Source of the DNA: CAZMVU01 sp964569295
GTDB lineage: Bacteria > Hydrogenedentota > Hydrogenedentia > Hydrogenedentales > JAGMZX01
Assembly: GCA_964569295.1 (NCBI GenBank)
Contig: CAZMVU010000259.1
Coordinates: 1-5,648, forward strand
Length of the DNA stretch: 5,648 nucleotides
Reading direction: 5' to 3'
Position numbers and translations under genes: made by a program. Shown piece after piece: positions 5,228 through 5,648 of the stretch. The notes beneath the pieces were generated by a model. It was not told where the DNA came from, searched no databases, and saw nothing but the letters and a program-made list of their open reading frames with translations. Numbering within the stretch: position 1 is the first letter of the stretch; each line of letters starts with the position of its first letter.

Positions 5228-5648
5228 ATGCTTATATGGCTTTTCCCCGGGTGCAGGCTGTCATTGCTGCATTCCAGAAAAAGACGTGCGCAAGGAGACC
5301 AGCCACTTAATGTAAACGCACCATACTACGTTGGCCTGTATATTCACAAGAAGCCGCTGATATCGAGTGCCTCTTTTTGTGCCTTAAAGATCGTAAAGCG
5401 CAATAAAAGACAAGGAGATTTCGGAGGTCATCGGCAACCTGTTACAACAGAATGCTTTATAGAGTGTGAAAACTGCGGCGTTTTTCTGCCCTTCTGGGTT
5501 GCGGGCAACGCCCGCGTTAGTGCCTTGCGCGCCAGCTTGTGGATTAAAGAACAAGAAGTTTCGGCTCGCGGGTACGCTCGCCCTCCCTGCGGTGCTCGCG
5601 CTCCCTGGTGCGGGTTACGTTGCGTTTCGGCTCGCGGGTACGCTCGCG
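5228..5648 (+). CDS. Unconfirmed open frame running off the right edge
   Basis: ATG 5228 opens a frame with no stop for 140 codons to the window end. It reads through TECFIECENCGVFLPFW around 5447-5497 and then into the 66-bp repeat, which would give a 22-residue repeat with Ala-Arg-Gly-Tyr-Ala-Arg. There is no recognisable domain. Third-position GC is only about half in the first part, there is no clear ribosome-binding site, and the frame overlaps the likely promoter region of the divergent methyltransferase. The CENC pair is suggestive, but I think chance or a decayed gene is more likely. Confidence 0.17.
   Translation, partial: MLIWLFPGCRLSLLHSRKRRAQGDQPLNVNAPYYVGLYIHKKPLISSASFCALKIVKRNKRQGDFGGHRQPVTTECFIECENCGVFLPFWVAGNARVSALRASLWIKEQEVSARGYARPPCGARAPWCGLRCVSARGYAR
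5320..5349 (-). promoter_or_regulatory. Possible sigma-70-like promoter for the methyltransferase unit
   Basis: On the minus strand TTGTGA (5344-5349) and TATGGT (5320-5325) are separated by 18 nt, which is an acceptable but not strong -35/-10 pair. It would give a leader of roughly 105 nt before GTG 5206. The surrounding DNA is AT-richer than the genes, as expected upstream of a transcription unit. Confidence 0.3.
5501..5515. other. Short perfect hairpin GCGGGC-AAC-GCCCGC
   Basis: A 6-bp all-G/C stem with a 3-nt loop. No T-run follows on either strand, so it is not a standard intrinsic terminator. It lies just before the 66-bp repeat region. Confidence 0.4.
5558..5648. repeat. 66-bp direct repeat, one full unit and start of a second
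   Basis: The 24 bases at 5558-5581 (beginning GTTTCGGCTCGCGGGTACGC) recur exactly at 5624-5647, giving a period of 66 bp. The window ends 25 bases into copy two, so the copy number is unknown. Within the unit there is a degenerate sub-repeat: GCTCGCCCTCCCTGCGG (5576-5592) resembles GCTCGCGCTCCCTGGTGCGG (5594-5613). The period is a multiple of three, so open frames persist through it. It may be a dispersed or tandem intergenic element. Confidence 0.8.

Noticed and set aside
5558..5648. CRISPR array or integron attC site at the right edge
   Set aside because: Only a 66-bp direct repeat with no distinct unique spacers, and no GTTRRRY/RYYYAAC arrangement is seen.

Overview
The window looks like a piece of a GC-rich bacterial genome, most likely from Candidatus Hydrogenedentota (Hydrogenedentes) or a close relative in the wider Planctomycetes/Lentisphaerae neighbourhood. 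The main clue is the first gene. It encodes a secreted-type protein with long uninterrupted Glu-Gly tracts and a cysteine-containing C-terminal tail with two EF-hand-like repeats ending in ELLRxIQFFN. I associate that combination with Hydrogenedentes proteomes. The URO-D/MtaA-like methyltransferase-fold gene also fits, as these genomes tend to carry many such paralogs. The assignment is from memory of the families, not from a search.

Layout: (1) Positions 3-1247, plus strand: the 3' part of a large surface or secreted protein (5' end outside the window). Its order is an acidic EF-hand-like stub, (Gly-Glu)19, a beta-rich domain of about 190 residues, (Glu-Gly)27, and a double EF-hand-like tail. 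A hairpin terminator candidate follows. (2) Positions 1248-1603: convergent intergenic space with hairpins at both ends and no convincing gene. (3) Positions 1604-2683, minus: a URO-D/MtaA-type protein that keeps an H-x-C...C zinc motif. (4) Positions 2684-3039: a gap with tandem mini-hairpins in the leader of that gene and a 62-codon, GC3-biased open frame that may be a gene remnant. (5) Positions 3040-5206, minus: a probable three-gene transcription unit made of a GTG-started SAM-dependent methyltransferase (4433-5206), a possible 51-aa ORF (4250-4405), and an RlmD/RlmC-type 23S rRNA uracil-C5 methyltransferase (3040-4248). The last two are 1 nt apart. (6) Positions 5207-5648: lower-GC upstream region of the unit, with a possible promoter, an open frame of doubtful reality running off the right edge, and the first copy plus 25 bases of a 66-bp direct repeat.

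Functional links: the rRNA methyltransferase and the small-molecule-type methyltransferase are both SAM-dependent and may be co-transcribed, but nothing shows that they act in one pathway. The URO-D-like gene and the surface protein appear to be independent units. I see no mobile element, CRISPR array, tRNA or rRNA. The less ordinary items are the two-tract modular surface protein, the unlisted small ORF tightly placed before the rRNA methyltransferase, and the 66-bp repeat at the right edge.
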